A stretch of DNA of 64,000 nucleotides from Actinoplanes sp. KI2 (GTDB lineage: Bacteria; Actinomycetota; Actinomycetes; Mycobacteriales; Micromonosporaceae): NCBI RefSeq assembly GCF_025630775.1, contig NZ_JAOSZE010000021.1:105159-169158 (forward strand), given 5' to 3'. The notes under the pieces were generated by a model that did no database searches, was not told where the DNA came from, and was given only the letters and a program-made list of their open reading frames with translations. The position numbers were made by a program, and so were the translations under genes. Positions 33,049-40,993 of this stretch are shown one piece after another (the first letter of the stretch is position 1; each line of letters begins with the position of its first letter).

Positions 33049-33960
33049 TCACCCGATCTGCAGCACCAGCTTGCCGTGCGCCTGTCCCGAGCGGCTCCGG
33101 TAGAGGGCCGCCCGCCACTCGTCGAGCGGGTGGACCCCGGCGATCGGCACCGAGAACCGCCCGGCGGCCGCCAGTTCCGCGTACTCGCCCAGCACGTCGT
33201 CACGGATCGCGCCGGCGCTCACCCGCACGCCATATCGTCCGGCCCCCGCCAGGTCGCTCTGCGTCAGCACGTCCGTGGGCGCTGCCACGGTCCGCACCAG
33301 CTCGGGCAGCGCCGTCCCGGCCGGCGCCAGGTCCAGCACGACATCCACCGGGCCGCCCGCGATCGCCGTCACCCGGTCGGCCAGCCCCTCGCCGTACCCG
33401 GTCACCTCGGCGCCCCGATCGCGCAGGTCGCCGGCGTACGTCGGGCCGGCGGTGGCGATCACCCGCGCGCCGAGCCCGATCGCGATCTGCACCGCCGCGA
33501 ACCCGACCGTGGTTCCCGCCCCGCTGACCAGCAGGGTGGTCCCCGCGGTCACCCCGAGATCGGCCAGCCCCCGGTACGCGGTCTCGACCGCCATCGGCAG
33601 CCCGGCCGCCTGCGCCGGACCGAGCCCGGCCGGGCGCGCGAACCACACGTCGAGCACCGCCAGCTCGGCGGCCCCGGCCGTGGGCCCGCGGAACGGCGCC
33701 GGCCCGAAGACCGGGTCGCCGGCCGCCACGCCGCTCACCCCCGCGCCGAGCGCGTCGACCGTGCCGGCCACCTCGAGGCCGATCCCGCGCGGCAGCTCCC
33801 CGGCGAACAGCCCGCCGCAGAGCGCCCAGTCGGCCGGTGTCAGCCCGCAGGCCTCGACCGCGACCCGGATCTGCCCCGGCCCCGGCTCGGGCGCCGCGGC
33901 CTCCTCCAGCCGCAGCACCTGGGCGGGATCGCCGTACTCATGGAAACGAAGAGTGCGCAT
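33049..33960 (-). CDS. NADP-dependent quinone-oxidoreductase-like MDR enzyme
   Basis: A 303-residue medium-chain dehydrogenase/reductase of the zinc-free quinone oxidoreductase type: MRTLRFHEYGDPAQVLRLEE start, GIGLEVAGTVDALG, and the nucleotide-binding stretch LLVSGAGTTVGFAAVQIAIG. No zinc-ligand cysteines are evident. It diverges from a TetR gene across two palindromes, which marks it as the probable regulated target. Confidence 0.9.
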   Translation of the reverse strand: MRTLRFHEYGDPAQVLRLEEAAAPEPGPGQIRVAVEACGLTPADWALCGGLFAGELPRGIGLEVAGTVDALGAGVSGVAAGDPVFGPAPFRGPTAGAAELAVLDVWFARPAGLGPAQAAGLPMAVETAYRGLADLGVTAGTTLLVSGAGTTVGFAAVQIAIGLGARVIATAGPTYAGDLRDRGAEVTGYGEGLADRVTAIAGGPVDVVLDLAPAGTALPELVRTVAAPTDVLTQSDLAGAGRYGVRVSAGAIRDDVLGEYAELAAAGRFSVPIAGVHPLDEWRAALYRSRSGQAHGKLVLQIG

Positions 33961-33980
33961 CAGGGGTCTCCTCCCCGAGA

Positions 33981-34005
33981 GGTGACGACAGGATCTGTCG
34001 TCACC
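33981..34005. promoter_or_regulatory. TetR-type operator 1 (oxidoreductase/TetR)
   Basis: Perfect 10-bp arms GGTGACGACA (33981-33990) and TGTCGTCACC (33996-34005) around 5 bases, between the divergent oxidoreductase and TetR-type regulator genes. Confidence 0.75.
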
Positions 34006-34021
34006 AACCTAGCACCGTGAT

Positions 34022-34037
34022 GACAGCATCTGCTGTC
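34022..34037. promoter_or_regulatory. TetR-type operator 2 (oxidoreductase/TetR)
   Basis: Arms GACAGCA (34022-34028) and TGCTGTC (34031-34037) around TC. It shares the GACAGNA/TNCTGTC theme with the palindrome 17 bases away and lies 15 bases before the TetR start, consistent with autorepression. Confidence 0.65.
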
Positions 34038-34051
34038 GCTACACTCGCGGC

Positions 34052-34630
34052 ATGGCCAGGTGGGAGGGCAACACGCGGGGACGGCTGGAGCGGGCGGCGC
34101 TGACCCTGTTCACCGAGCAGGGCTACGACCGCACGACGGTCGCCCAGATCGCCAAGCGGGCAAACCTGACCGAGCGGTCGTTCTACCGCTGGTTCGCCGA
34201 CAAGCGCGAGGTGCTGTTCGCCGGCGACGACCTGGAGGCCCGGATCACCGCCGCGATCGAGGCGGTCCCGGCCGGCACGGCCGCGTTGCCGGCCCTGCTG
34301 ACCGCCTTCGCGTCGGTGCCCGAGGTGCTGCGCCCGCGGGAGTTCCTGCGCGAGCGGGCGGTGGTGATCGCCGCCAACCCGCCGCTCCAGGAGCGCGAGC
34401 TGATCAAGATGGCCGGCCTGTCCGGCACGATCGCCGCCGCCCTGACCGCCCGCGGCGTCGACGAGCAGACCGCGCTACTGGCCACCGACGTCGGCTCGGC
34501 CGTGCTGCGGCTGGCCCTGAGGCGCTGGATGGACGACGAGCACACCCCGTTCGCCGACCTCCTCGCCGCCGGGGCCGCCGACCTCCGGGCCGTCGCCGCC
34601 GAGGGAGCGATCAGCCCGGCGGGTCGCTGA
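34052..34630 (+). CDS. TetR/AcrR-family regulator
   Basis: A 192-residue repressor with N-terminal helix-turn-helix (ALTLFTEQGYDRTTVAQIAKRANLTERSFYRWFADKREVL, residues ~16-54) and a divergent ligand domain. It probably controls itself and the divergent oxidoreductase through the two palindromes in the shared intergenic region. It converges tail-to-tail with a second, related TetR gene (the N-termini share MARWE), suggesting paralogy. Confidence 0.92.
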   Translation: MARWEGNTRGRLERAALTLFTEQGYDRTTVAQIAKRANLTERSFYRWFADKREVLFAGDDLEARITAAIEAVPAGTAALPALLTAFASVPEVLRPREFLRERAVVIAANPPLQERELIKMAGLSGTIAAALTARGVDEQTALLATDVGSAVLRLALRRWMDDEHTPFADLLAAGAADLRAVAAEGAISPAGR

Positions 34631-34650
34631 TCAGTCGCGTAGGTCGCCGA

Positions 34651-35223
34651 TCAGCCCAGGGCGGTGCTGGCCGCGCGCAACTCGTCCAGCGCCGCGCGGG
34701 TGTGCCAGGCGAGGTCGTCGCCGGAGTTGGCCTGCGCCCACGCGGCGTACCCCCGCTTGAAGGCGAGCACGCCCAGCTCGCTGGCGAGCGCCGCGGTCGG
34801 GTCGGGCACGCCGCGCTCGACCAGGGCACTCGTCATCGCCGCGGCGAGGCCGACGCTCTTGAGGGCGTCCCGCTCCCGCAGCTCGGCGCTGGCGGCCACC
34901 GCGGCGGTCAGGCGCGGGGCCAGTTCCCGGCTGACCGGGGTCATCGCGTGCGAGGCGCGGTCGAGACCGGCGGCGACCGCGGCGAGGGGCGTCGACCCGG
35001 CGGGCGCCTCGGCGATCCCTTCGGCCAGCAGCCTGCTCAGCGTCTCCTGCCCGGCCACCAGCAGCTCGCGCTTGTCCGGGAAGTGGCGGAAGAACGTGCT
35101 CTTGGTGACCCCGGCCCGCTCGGCGATCTGCGCGACGGTCGTCTCGTCGTACCCCTGCTCGGAGAAGAGCTCGACGGCGGCCACGACGAGTCGTTCGCGC
35201 GCGCCGGGTTCCCATCGAGCCAT
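34651..35223 (-). CDS. TetR/AcrR-family regulator (paralogue)
   Basis: A 190-residue TetR repressor. Its HTH (ELFSEQGYDETTVAQIAERAGVTKSTFFRHFPDKRELL) is clearly related to that of the convergent TetR gene. The ATG at 35223 is preferred to a start four codons upstream because both paralogues then begin MARWE. It is divergent from the epimerase gene, with two operators between them. Confidence 0.92.
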   Translation of the reverse strand: MARWEPGARERLVVAAVELFSEQGYDETTVAQIAERAGVTKSTFFRHFPDKRELLVAGQETLSRLLAEGIAEAPAGSTPLAAVAAGLDRASHAMTPVSRELAPRLTAAVAASAELRERDALKSVGLAAAMTSALVERGVPDPTAALASELGVLAFKRGYAAWAQANSGDDLAWHTRAALDELRAASTALG

Positions 35224-35236
35224 GGCGCCCAGCATA

Positions 35237-35260
35237 GTGATGAGACCTTTGTCCCGTCAC
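35237..35260. promoter_or_regulatory. TetR-type operator, imperfect copy
   Basis: Arms GTGATGAGAC (35237-35246) and GTCCCGTCAC (35251-35260) around CTTT, matching the second palindrome with two mismatches. It lies 13 bases upstream of the TetR start. Confidence 0.65.
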
Positions 35261-35269
35261 CGTGGTAGT

Positions 35270-35293
35270 GTGATGGGACAAAGGTCCCATCAC
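35270..35293. promoter_or_regulatory. TetR-type operator, perfect copy
   Basis: Perfect 10-bp arms GTGATGGGAC (35270-35279) and GTCCCATCAC (35284-35293) around AAAG, immediately upstream of the epimerase start. The two sites are 33 bp apart centre to centre, so they are on nearly the same DNA face. Confidence 0.78.
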
Positions 35294-35308
35294 ATCGAGG
35301 GGTACGTC

Positions 35309-36190
35309 ATGCGCGTTTTCATCACCGGCGGCACCGGCCTGATCGGCTCCGCCGTCGTCGCCGAGCTGCTCGGTCGCGGCCACACCGTCCTCGCGCTCGC
35401 CCGCTCGGAGACGTCCGCGCAGGCCGCCGAGAAGGCCGGCGCCGAGCCGATCCGCGGCGGGCTCGCCGACCTCGACACCCTGCGGACCGGCTGCGACCGC
35501 GCCGACGGGGTGATCCACCTGGCCTTCGGCAACGACTTCAGCAGCGCCGAGGCGGTCGCCCGGTCGGTCGCCGAGGAGGGCGCGGCGCTCGCCACCCTGG
35601 GCGAGGCGCTCACCGGCAGCGGCCGGCCGCTGGTCACCGTCTCCGGCACGCCGTGGGTGCCCGGCCGCCCCTCCACCGAGGCCGACCCGGTGCCCACCGA
35701 CGGCCCGGTCGGCGGTCGCGGCCGCTCGGTCATGTCGGTGCTCGGGCTGGCGGAGCACGGGGTGCGGAGCACGGCCGTACGCCTGCCGCGGACCGTCCAC
35801 AACGAGGGCGCGGGCGGGTTCGCCGGCCTGCTGACCACCATCGCACGGCGCAGCGGCGTCGCCGGCTATCCCGGCGACGGCACGCAGCGCTGGCCGGCCG
35901 TGCACGCGCGGGACGCGGCGGTGCTCTTCCGGCTGGCCCTCGAGGGGGCCCCGGCCGGCACCTGCTGGCACGCCGTGGCCGACGAGGGCGACCGGGTGCG
36001 CGACATCGCCACCGTCATCGGCCGCCGGCTGGGCCTCCCGGTCGAGTCGGTGCCGGCCGGCACGTACGGCCCGCTCGGCCCGATCTTCGCCACCGACCAG
36101 CCCGCGTCCAGCGCACACACCCGGCAGGCGCTCGGCTGGGCGCCGACGCACCCCAGCCTGCTCGACGACCTGGAGAACATCCACCCATGA
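35309..36190 (+). CDS. NAD-dependent epimerase/dehydratase-family protein (extended SDR)
   Basis: A 293-residue extended/atypical SDR: MRVFITGGTGLIGSAVV cofactor motif, GVIHLAFG, and a C-terminal WAPTHPSLLDDL typical of NmrA/epimerase-like SDRs. The classical YxxxK is not evident, as in atypical members. It is expressed divergently from the TetR paralogue and is its likely target. GAGGGG lies 6 bases before the ATG. Confidence 0.88.
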   Translation: MRVFITGGTGLIGSAVVAELLGRGHTVLALARSETSAQAAEKAGAEPIRGGLADLDTLRTGCDRADGVIHLAFGNDFSSAEAVARSVAEEGAALATLGEALTGSGRPLVTVSGTPWVPGRPSTEADPVPTDGPVGGRGRSVMSVLGLAEHGVRSTAVRLPRTVHNEGAGGFAGLLTTIARRSGVAGYPGDGTQRWPAVHARDAAVLFRLALEGAPAGTCWHAVADEGDRVRDIATVIGRRLGLPVESVPAGTYGPLGPIFATDQPASSAHTRQALGWAPTHPSLLDDLENIHP

Positions 36191-36256
36191 GCGGCCCGGT
36201 CAGCCAGGCGCGGCAGGGTCGGCCTGGCGCGGTCCGATCGGCCCGGCGCAGCCCGG

Positions 36257-36601
36257 TCAGGCGACGTGCCGGGCCGGGCGCAGCAGGGTCAGGGCGCGCA
36301 ACGCCTCGGCCCGCGAGATGGGCTGGTCGTCCTCGGCCTGGACGGCGAGGGCCATCTCGATCGCCTGCCGGATCCAGGTGGTCTTGGGCACCTCGGCGGC
36401 CTTGGCGGCCAGGGCCACCGCCTCGTCCAGCTCGGTCGGCAGGCGCAGCGACCGCACCACCATGACCGGCGAGCCGGCCGGTGGCAGCGCGTCGAGCAGG
36501 GCCTGCTCGTCCTGCGGGGCGGGCGCGGGCTCGAAGGACAGGCCGTTCATGAACGCGGCCAGCTGCTCGGGCGTGCGCGGCACGTCGCCGTCGTGACTCA
36601 T
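36257..36601 (-). CDS. ribbon-helix-helix-like antitoxin
   Basis: A 114-residue protein whose central stretch (SLRLPTELDEAVALAAKAAE, then VPKTTWIRQAIEMAL) fits a ribbon-helix-helix DNA-binding fold. It is preceded by a disordered N-terminus. Its ATG overlaps the stop of the BrnT-like toxin gene, so the order toxin-antitoxin is that of BrnTA modules. It probably binds the palindrome upstream of the toxin gene. Confidence 0.7.
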   Translation of the reverse strand: MSHDGDVPRTPEQLAAFMNGLSFEPAPAPQDEQALLDALPPAGSPVMVVRSLRLPTELDEAVALAAKAAEVPKTTWIRQAIEMALAVQAEDDQPISRAEALRALTLLRPARHVA

Positions 36602-36873
36602 CGCGTCTCCTCCCACCGGCTGAACTCGGTCAGCTCCGCATCCGACATCTCCCGTGCCCCGATGATCCGCCAGGTCAGCTCGGCGACGTGGTAGACCGCG
36701 ACGATCAGCGGTCGCCCGGCCGCCGTGCGCCCCCAGACGGTGAGGACCGGAACCCGGTTGGCGCTGATCGCCCGCCGCGGCCACCGCCGCTTCGCCTCCA
36801 GCACCTGCCGGACCTCGTACGACTCGATGCCGATGAGGGCCGCCAGAGCCCAGTCCTCCCATTCGTACGGCAC
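36598..36873 (-). CDS. BrnT-like toxin
   Basis: A 91-residue protein. The C-terminal half (VWGRTAAGRPLIVAVYHVAE, then WRIIGAREMSDAELTEF) resembles the BrnT/RelE-fold ribonuclease toxins, which end in a similar RIISARKAT-like stretch. The N-terminal half is less typical. It starts at GTG, 8 bases from a 22-bp palindrome. Toxicity and RNase activity are inferred from family resemblance and context only. Confidence 0.65.
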   Translation of the reverse strand: MPYEWEDWALAALIGIESYEVRQVLEAKRRWPRRAISANRVPVLTVWGRTAAGRPLIVAVYHVAELTWRIIGAREMSDAELTEFSRWEETR

Positions 36874-36880
36874 CCTCCCA

Positions 36881-36902
36881 GCGTACTACGCACGTATTAC
36901 GC
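36881..36902. promoter_or_regulatory. palindromic operator of the toxin-antitoxin pair
   Basis: A 22-bp imperfect palindrome (half-site GCGTACTACG; 18 of 22 positions symmetric) directly upstream of the toxin start. It includes the stop codon of the preceding glycosyltransferase gene. The position is typical for TA autoregulation. Confidence 0.6.
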
Positions 36903-38262
36903 GCCGGAACCGAGCCAGTCGAGGACCGGCGCGACGCCGTCCTCCGCGCCGATCCGGGCCGACAACGCCCGCGCCCGCGCCGCGTGGTGCGGATTCGTGG
37001 TGACCTGCCGCAGCGCCGCCGCCAGCCGGTCCGCGTCCAGCTTCGGCATCGGGATCGGCGCGGGCGACACCCCCAGATCGTGCAGGCGCCGCGCCCAGAA
37101 CGGCTGATCGGCCAGCACCGGCACGGCCACCGCGGGCACACCGGCCCGCAGCGCGGCCGCCGCCGTCCCCGCCCCGGCGTGGTGCACCACGGCCGCCATC
37201 CGCGGGAACAGCCACGAGTGCGGCGCCTCCCCGATGCTCAGCACGTGCTCGCCGGCGACCGCGAGCTCGGACCACCCGGCCTGGACGACCGCCCGCAGCC
37301 CCGCCCGGCGCACCGCCTCCGCCACGATCGGTCCCGGCCGCTCGCCCTGCCCCGGGACCATGCTCCCGAACCCGACGAAGACCGGCCGCGGCCCGTCAGC
37401 CAGAAACGCCGTGAGCGCCGCCGATGGCCGCCAGGCCGGCGCCGAGGCCGCCCCCGGGTCACGGCCGGCAACCGCGCCAGGCGTCCCGCGGCTGTGGCCG
37501 GCAACCGCCCCAGGGGGCCTCAGGTCGTCGCCGGCAACCTCGCCGGCCGGCCCCGGGCCGTCGCCGGCGACCGCGCCGGCCGGCCGGCCACCAGAAGCCG
37601 GTCACCCGCAGCGGGGCCGGCCAGTCCGCGGGCCGGGGCACGACGGCCGCGCTGAAGCCGTGGAAGGTCGGCGCCGCGAACTCCTGCTCCCGGCGCAGCG
37701 CGGCGAGCCGCACCCGGGGCAGCCCGAGCCGGCGCCGCAGCTCCCGGATCGGTTCCGCGTACAGCGGCTGGATCGCCCAGGTGGCCGCCAGCCCGGTGAG
37801 CCGGTTCGCCGCCGCCCCGAGCGGGCGCCCGCCGAGCAGCACCGACCCGAACTCCCGGGTCGGGTGCACCGGCTGCAGGAAGACCCCGGCCCGGCGTACC
37901 CGATAGGCCTCCGCGACCTGATAGCCGAGCGGCGCCACCATGGTGGACAGCAGCATGACGTCGGGCCGTACCGCGGTGACCGCGTCGACAATCCCGGCCC
38001 CGAGCGCCGCGATCAGCGGCCGGGCCAGCCGGAACTGCCGGGCAAGCGCCCGCGGCCCGAGACCGCCGGGCGCGTTCGCCAGCATCCCGCGGAGGTCTCC
38101 GGGCAGCGGCCGGAACCCGAGACCGGTGCCGGTGACGTACGTCCGGAACGGCTCGTGCGCGGCGAGCGTGACCTCGTGCCCGGCCACCCGCAGTCCCGCC
38201 CCGAGACCCGTGTACGGCGCCACGTCACCCATCGACCCCGAGGCGACGATCAGGACGCGCAC
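36897..38262 (-). pseudogene. MGT-type glycosyltransferase with frameshift
   Basis: Two frames together make one UDP-glycosyltransferase-like (GT1/MGT) protein. The N-terminal part (38262 down to ~37590) begins MRVLIVASGSMGDVAPYTGL and reaches VTGFWWPAG. The C-terminal part (to 36897) carries FLADGPRPVFVGFGSMVPGQ and the donor-site HHAGAGTAAAALRAGVP. The reading frame changes at a CCGG tract (3.5 copies, 37575-37589). Removing one CCGG would restore a single 453-residue protein running directly into GAVAGD. About four GAVAG repeats, roughly 45 residues not expected in the fold, occupy the junction (37440-37590). It is either a broken gene, a phase-variable gene or a sequencing artefact. Confidence 0.85.
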
Positions 38263-38264
38263 CG

Positions 38265-38624
38265 CTAGGCCAGCTTCTCCTTCATCGCGGCGGCCAGCGC
38301 GGTGAGCCCGCTCAACGGCCGCACCATCACCATGAACTCGGAGATCAGCCCGTCGCCGTCGAGCCGCAGGAAATCGCAGCCGTTGACCGCCCGCTCGCCG
38401 ATCCGGGTCTCGAAGATCAGGGCCGTGTCGTCGCCGCCGCCGATCTCGCGTACGTAACGCAGGTCCTCGAACACCGTGAAGACCGCCCGCAGGATCGCCG
38501 AGACGGCCGCCTTTCCCTGGTACGGCTGGTAGGCCACCGGGCTGAGGAAAACCACGTCGTCGGCGAGCAGCCGCAGCGCCGCCTCGATGTCGCCGGCCTC
38601 GACCGCCTTCCGGAACGCATGCAT
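38265..38624 (-). CDS. SnoaL/NTF2-like protein
   Basis: A 119-residue NTF2-fold protein (MHAFRKAVEAGDIEAALRLL; VFLSPVAYQPYQGKAAV; CDFLRLDGDGLISEFMVMVRP), the fold used by SnoaL-type cyclases, isomerases and many ligand-binding proteins. ATG at 38624 follows a possible GTG. The glycosyltransferase starts 3 bases after its stop, so the two are co-transcribed. Enzymatic role unknown. Confidence 0.85.
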   Translation of the reverse strand: MHAFRKAVEAGDIEAALRLLADDVVFLSPVAYQPYQGKAAVSAILRAVFTVFEDLRYVREIGGGDDTALIFETRIGERAVNGCDFLRLDGDGLISEFMVMVRPLSGLTALAAAMKEKLA

Positions 38625-38724
38625 CACGCCTCCACGAACGTCAGCTCGGCCGGGACCGGCCGCGGGACCTGAAAATACCCGAGGGCCGTCCCGCCCCGCT
38701 CGTGGAAACGGTGGGGTCGAGCCG

Positions 38725-39450
38725 TCAGCGTCCGGTCACGACCGCCCAGTTCGTGATGTCCTGGATGGAGGTGAGATCCCCGGTCGCGCCGGTGAAGCCG
38801 ACCCAGGCCCGGCCGGCGCCGAGCTCGCGGGCGACGTCGACCCTCTGGTCCAGCGCCATGTCCTTGCCGGCGAACACCAGGAGTCGGTGGGCCGACGCGT
38901 CGTAGACCACCTTGACCGTGGTCGTGTTGCCGTACAGCGGCTTGGCCGTCGGCGCGGTGGCCAGGTGGACGTCGGGGTTGCCGCCCAGCACGATGCCGAT
39001 GTGGTCGCCGGCCGGGTCGGGCGCGTTCTGGAAGTCGTCGAGCTCGACCGCGACGCTCGGGCGGACGCCGCGGTAGCCGAGCCCGCCGCCCCAGCCGCCG
39101 AGGGCCCGCGGACCCACCGATTGAACTACGAACGCGACGCCGTCCGCGCCGCGGTCCTCGACGCCGAGCAGGGACGCCCGGAACGTGGCGACGAACGATC
39201 GTGTCACGTCGATCTGATCCGTCAACCAGGCCGAGCCCATCTGCTGGTAGCCCCCGTTGGTCAGGCGTATTCGGTTGTTGGACAACATCGTGGCGGTGCC
39301 GTTCAGGCGGAACCCGGGCGGTTTGGCGGCCGTGACCCGACCGGTGCCCGTGGACGCGCCGGCGGCCAGGGCCGGGGCGGGCGCGACGCTGATCGACAGG
39401 GCTGCGGCCAGAAGACCGCCATACACCATGCTGCGATATCCGGAAGACAT
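38725..39450 (-). CDS. secreted L-type-lectin-like protein
   Basis: A 241-residue exported protein: a signal peptide (MVYGGLLAAALSISVAPAPA) and a single beta-sandwich resembling legume/L-type lectins (FRLNGTATMLSNNRIRLT; GVAFVVQSVGPRALGGWGGG; VAVELDDFQN; KVVYDASAHRLLVF). Such domains bind glycans, often with calcium. The ATG at 39450 has AAGGTGGGG upstream. It stands alone; no catalytic domain is attached. Confidence 0.82.
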   Translation of the reverse strand: MSSGYRSMVYGGLLAAALSISVAPAPALAAGASTGTGRVTAAKPPGFRLNGTATMLSNNRIRLTNGGYQQMGSAWLTDQIDVTRSFVATFRASLLGVEDRGADGVAFVVQSVGPRALGGWGGGLGYRGVRPSVAVELDDFQNAPDPAGDHIGIVLGGNPDVHLATAPTAKPLYGNTTTVKVVYDASAHRLLVFAGKDMALDQRVDVARELGAGRAWVGFTGATGDLTSIQDITNWAVVTGR

Positions 39451-39550
39451 TTTCCCCACCTTCCAGGCGGCGAGTTCGTCGGTTCGATCCGGACCACCGT
39501 AAAGCCGACGGAAGCGCTTAATCAGGCGAACCAGGCAATTGCCCAGGCCC

Positions 39551-40726
39551 TCACTGCGGCAGCGGACCACCGGCGAGCACGATCAGAATGCCGGCCGCCG
39601 CCGCGGTGAGCAGGGTGAGGACCGGGCCGCGGCGGAACCCGAGGGCGAGGATCGCGGCGCCGGCCAGCACCGCGAGCTGCCACGGCTCGCCCAGCGCCCG
39701 GGCCAGCGGGATCGCCGAGCCGAGGATCGCGCCGATCGCGGCCGGACCGGCGCCGTCGAGGAAGGCGCGCACCCGCGGGTCGGCCCGGAGCCGGTCGAAG
39801 CGGTCGGCGCCGAGCAGGATGAGCGCGAACGACGGACTGAACGCGACCACCGAGGCGAGGACCCCGCCGACCAGTCCGGCGCCGGCGTAGCCCACCACCG
39901 CGACGGTCTGGACGACCGGGCCGGGGGTGATCTGTCCGAGCGCGACCGCGTTGAGGAACTGGGCCGAGGTCATCCAGTGGTAACGGTCGACCGCGTCGGC
40001 CTGCATGAGCGGGATGATGACGAACCCGCCGCCGTACGAGAGGGCCCCGACCTTGATCGCGACCCAGGCGATCGACAGCAGCACGCCGCCGCCCAGCCCG
40101 GCGCCGGCCAGGACCGGCAGCGCGGGCAGTTTCGCCGGCGGGCGGGCCACCCGCTGCGCGACGACCTCGGCGACGCCGCAGGCGATCAGCAACAGCACCA
40201 GCCACGGGCCGACCGTCGCCGCCGCGGCCGCGCCCAGCAGCAGGAAGACGATCCACCGCGCCGGGCTGCCGTGCTCACGGGCCCGCCGCCACCCGGCCGG
40301 CATCAGGCTCGAGCCGGCCTGCACGGCGACCGCCGCCACGGCCGCGCCCGCACCGGCCCCGGCCGCCTTCACCGCCGCCGGCGGGTCGCCCTGCAGGAAC
40401 AGCGCCGCGAGGGCGAGGATCACGAACAGTCCGGGCAGGATGAACGCCGCGCCGCCGACCAGCGCGCCGACCCGGCCGCGTACCCGCCAGGCGCAGAAGA
40501 TCGCCAGTTGGGTGGAGGCCGGGCCGGGCAGCAGGTTGCAGGCGGCGATCGCGTCCTCGAACTCCCGCGGGCTCAGCCATTTCCGGTCGTCCACGCAGAG
40601 CTTGCGCAGCAGCGCGATGTGCGCGGGCGGCCCGCCGAACCCGATGCAACCGATCCGCCCCCACTGGACGAGGACGGTTCGCAGCCCGGCGACCGGCCGG
40701 GTCGCCGGGGACGGCGGCACGGTCAT
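39551..40726 (-). CDS. chrA: ChrA-family chromate transporter
   Basis: A 391-residue two-domain CHR transporter with about ten hydrophobic spans. Each half contains the family signature: GCIGFGGPPAHIALL with LLPGPASTQLA in the first, and VGALSYGGGFVIIPLM with QITPGPVVQTVA in the second. Family members export chromate by proton antiport; other oxyanions are possible. Its ATG overlaps the stop of the third tandem small ORF, and the last bases of that ORF supply AAGGAAGG as ribosome site. It is the last gene of the six-member coupled operon. Confidence 0.92.
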   Translation of the reverse strand: MTVPPSPATRPVAGLRTVLVQWGRIGCIGFGGPPAHIALLRKLCVDDRKWLSPREFEDAIAACNLLPGPASTQLAIFCAWRVRGRVGALVGGAAFILPGLFVILALAALFLQGDPPAAVKAAGAGAGAAVAAVAVQAGSSLMPAGWRRAREHGSPARWIVFLLLGAAAAATVGPWLVLLLIACGVAEVVAQRVARPPAKLPALPVLAGAGLGGGVLLSIAWVAIKVGALSYGGGFVIIPLMQADAVDRYHWMTSAQFLNAVALGQITPGPVVQTVAVVGYAGAGLVGGVLASVVAFSPSFALILLGADRFDRLRADPRVRAFLDGAGPAAIGAILGSAIPLARALGEPWQLAVLAGAAILALGFRRGPVLTLLTAAAAGILIVLAGGPLPQ

Positions 40727-40815
40727 GCTGCACCTTCCTTAGGCATGCCCTTCTGGCCCTCGCCTTCGGCCTGGGCGGGCACGTTGCGGAGGTGCCGCTC
40801 GGTGCAGGCGGTCAT
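40723..40815 (-). CDS. tandem 30-residue ORF, copy 3 (next to chrA)
   Basis: A 30-codon ORF opening MTACTERHLRNVPAQAEG and ending KEGAA, coupled at both ends by ATGA overlaps (to copy 2 upstream and to chrA downstream). The codons for the C-terminal KEG supply the AAGGAAGG ribosome site for chrA. One synonymous change (GGT for GGC) and K for E separate it from copy 2. Whether the peptide has a function or only carries the re-initiation signal is unknown. Confidence 0.6.
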   Translation of the reverse strand: MTACTERHLRNVPAQAEGEGQKGMPKEGAA

Positions 40816-40904
40816 GCTGCGCCTTCCTCAGGCATGCCCTTCTGGCCCTCGCCTTCGGCCTGGGCGGGCACGTTGCGGAGGTGCCGCTCGGTGCAGGCGG
40901 TCAT
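40812..40904 (-). CDS. tandem 30-residue ORF, copy 2
   Basis: The same 30-codon ORF, differing from copy 3 by Glu instead of Lys near the end (MPEEGAA). It carries a GAGGAAGG ribosome site for copy 3 and overlaps its neighbours by ATGA on both sides. The peptide holds one Cys (C4) and one His (H8). Confidence 0.6.
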   Translation of the reverse strand: MTACTERHLRNVPAQAEGEGQKGMPEEGAA

Positions 40905-40993
40905 GCTGCGCCTTCCTTAGGCATGCCCTTCTGGCCCTCGCCTTCGGCCTGGGCGGGCACGTTGCGGAAGTGCCGCTCGGTGCAGGCGCTCAT
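40901..40993 (-). CDS. tandem 30-residue ORF, copy 1 (after VOC gene)
   Basis: The first of three copies, opening MSACTERHFRNV (Ser and Phe instead of Thr and Leu) and ending MPKEGAA. Its ATG overlaps the stop of the VOC gene and its TGA overlaps copy 2. The substitutions among copies are conservative, and each copy keeps frame, start, stop and ribosome site. Confidence 0.6.
   Translation of the reverse strand: MSACTERHFRNVPAQAEGEGQKGMPKEGAA

Larger units (their letters stand above)
40722..40992. repeat. 89-bp tandem repeat (three copies)
   Basis: Three head-to-tail 89-bp units between the VOC gene and chrA, with only a handful of substitutions. Each unit is exactly one small ORF including its ATGA junction, so gain or loss of a unit would leave coupling to chrA intact. 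Confidence 0.93.
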
